5,228 bases of DNA, from NCBI GenBank assembly GCA_950072225.1, contig CATMOP010000167.1, positions 1 through 5,228 on the forward strand, read 5' to 3'. The DNA comes from an uncultured Nitrospina sp. Its GTDB lineage: Bacteria; Nitrospinota; Nitrospinia; Nitrospinales; VA-1. Shown piece by piece: positions 4,097 through 5,228 of this stretch. The notes beneath the pieces were generated by a model, which saw only the letters and a program-made list of their open reading frames with translations, did no database searches and was not told the origin of the DNA. Positions within the stretch are counted from its first letter, which is position 1; each line of letters begins with the position of its first letter. The translations under genes and the position numbers were made by a program.

Positions 4097-5228
4097 GTAA
4101 AATTTTAGAGAATAAGAAAGAAATAATTGAATATTTTGAAAAAGGATCCAAGACTCAACAGTTTTGGAAAATTGGAACTGAGCACGAAAAATTTCTTTAT
4201 GATTTAGATACCTTGCAGCCAATTAATTATCATGGAAAGAATGGAATTAGATCTTTATTTAAATTATTAAAAAAAAAGGGGTGGAAAGAAATAATTGAAG
4301 ATAAAAATCCAATAGCATTAAAAAATAAAGAATCAACTATTTCACTTGAACCTAGATGCCAAATTGAATTATCTGGAGGAACAGTTAAAACTATTCATGA
4401 AACTTGTAAACAAGCCAAAACTTACCTAGATCAACTTAAAACAATTTGTACAAAAAAGAAATTAGGAATTCTTGGTATTGGTTATTATCCGAAAAATTTT
4501 AAAAAAAATACTGGATGGGTTCCAAAAAAAAGATATTCAATTATGAAAAAAAGAATGAAGATGACAGGATCTCATGGACTAGAAATGATGTCATCAACTT
4601 GTTCTATACAAACCAACCTGGATTATGCAAATGAAAAAGATATGTTTAAAAAAGTAAGAATAGGATTTGCTTTACAACCATTTATTACAGCTTTATTTGC
4701 TAATTCCCCAATTATAAATAAAAAAAAATCTGAATTTTTAAGTTATAGAAGTTATGTTTGGTCAAATACTGATAAAAAAAGATGTGGTATAATTTCTGAG
4801 GTTTTTTCAAAAAAATTTACATTTGAAAAGTATGTTTCTTATTTACTAAAAGTACCAATGTATTTTGTAATAAAAGATGGAAAATATATTGAAGTAGGTA
4901 ATCAAAATTTTGAAGATTTTTTAAATGGTAAATTAAAAAAAATTCCAAAACAACTGCCTACTGTTAAAGATTTAGAAAATCATATTAGTACTATTTTTAC
5001 TGATGTTAGAATAAAACAATATATTGAAATGAGAGGCGCTGATAGTGGATCTTGGAACAGAATATGTGCTTTACCTGCTTTTTGGGTAGGACTTTTATAT
5101 AATAAAACGATTTTAGATCAAACTTTTTTAATGTTAAAAGACTGGAAGTTAGAAGAAGTTTCTCAATTAAATAATGATGTTCAAAAATATGGATTAAAAT
5201 CAAAGTTAAGGGGAAAAAAAATTCAAAA
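4093..5228 (+). CDS. gshA: Glutamate-cysteine ligase (GCS2/plant-alphaproteobacterial type), 3' partial
   Basis: This enzyme makes gamma-glutamylcysteine from glutamate, cysteine and ATP, the first step of cytosolic glutathione synthesis. From the ATG at 4093, 378 codons are open to the window edge; the C-terminus is missing, perhaps 70 or so residues compared with full-length relatives. Family landmarks are FWKIGTEHEKF (24-34), LEPRCQIELSGGTVKTIHET (85-104), RMKMTGSHGLEMMSSTCSIQ (154-173) followed by TNLDY, RIGFALQPFITALFANSP (near 196-213), and EMRGADSG (312-319) followed by WNRICALPAFWVG. These match the GCS2-type ligases of alphaproteobacteria and plants rather than enterobacterial GshA. 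The start overlaps the rsmE stop in ATGA, so translation is probably coupled. rsmE next to gshA is a familiar alphaproteobacterial arrangement. Codons are strongly A/T-biased (AAA, ATT, TTA), as in SAR11-like genomes. There is no frameshift and no missing motif in the visible part. Confidence 0.95.
   Translation, partial: MSKILENKKEIIEYFEKGSKTQQFWKIGTEHEKFLYDLDTLQPINYHGKNGIRSLFKLLKKKGWKEIIEDKNPIALKNKESTISLEPRCQIELSGGTVKTIHETCKQAKTYLDQLKTICTKKKLGILGIGYYPKNFKKNTGWVPKKRYSIMKKRMKMTGSHGLEMMSSTCSIQTNLDYANEKDMFKKVRIGFALQPFITALFANSPIINKKKSEFLSYRSYVWSNTDKKRCGIISEVFSKKFTFEKYVSYLLKVPMYFVIKDGKYIEVGNQNFEDFLNGKLKKIPKQLPTVKDLENHISTIFTDVRIKQYIEMRGADSGSWNRICALPAFWVGLLYNKTILDQTFLMLKDWKLEEVSQLNNDVQKYGLKSKLRGKKIQ

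Noticed and set aside
5006..5203. 65-codon minus-strand ORF opposite gshA
   Set aside because: It lies antisense to well-conserved gshA motifs (EMRGADSG region). AT-rich shadow frame with no ribosome binding site considered convincing.

Overview
The window joins two unlike pieces of DNA at about 3453-3475. Positions 1 to about 3453 are moderately GC-rich (about half G+C or more by eye), and every gene I accept there is on the minus strand. The rest, to 5228, is extremely AT-rich (about a quarter G+C by eye), with plus-strand genes. The right part looks like a streamlined, low-GC alphaproteobacterium of the Pelagibacterales (SAR11) kind: an rsmE-gshA pair with a 4-base overlap and A/T-ending codons. 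The left part looks like the replication/early module of a phage, satellite or plasmid-like element. One of its small proteins (2964-3254) resembles a family I recall from Actinobacteria and Chloroflexi, so the element probably belongs to a different host lineage. Both the taxonomy and the element type are inferences.

Reading the left part in its direction of transcription (right to left): a 62-residue XRE-type DNA-binding protein (3251-3439); a 96-residue basic conserved protein joined to it by an ATGA overlap (2964-3254); a 77-residue zinc-ribbon protein (2645-2878); a 472-residue D5/P4-type SF3 helicase without a primase domain (1133-2551); an intergenic region with mirrored 23-bp arms, each made of two 11-bp repeats (1025-1131); an 18-cysteine protein (480-1022); and an unrecognised gene that runs off the left edge (1-375). 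The layout suggests a regulator followed by a replication-initiation cassette. The mirrored repeats next to the helicase are a candidate origin or operator. No integrase, capsid, terminase, tRNA, CRISPR array or insertion sequence is visible.

In the right part, rsmE (16S rRNA m3U1498 methyltransferase) has lost most of its N-terminal PUA-like domain at the junction but keeps its complete SPOUT catalytic domain. It runs into gshA (glutamate-cysteine ligase, plant/alphaproteobacterial type), which is cut by the right edge. The join is either a true insertion into rsmE or a metagenome assembly/library chimera. The sequence alone cannot decide, but the lack of room for an element-owned promoter upstream of the XRE gene and the break inside a conserved housekeeping gene make a chimera a serious possibility.
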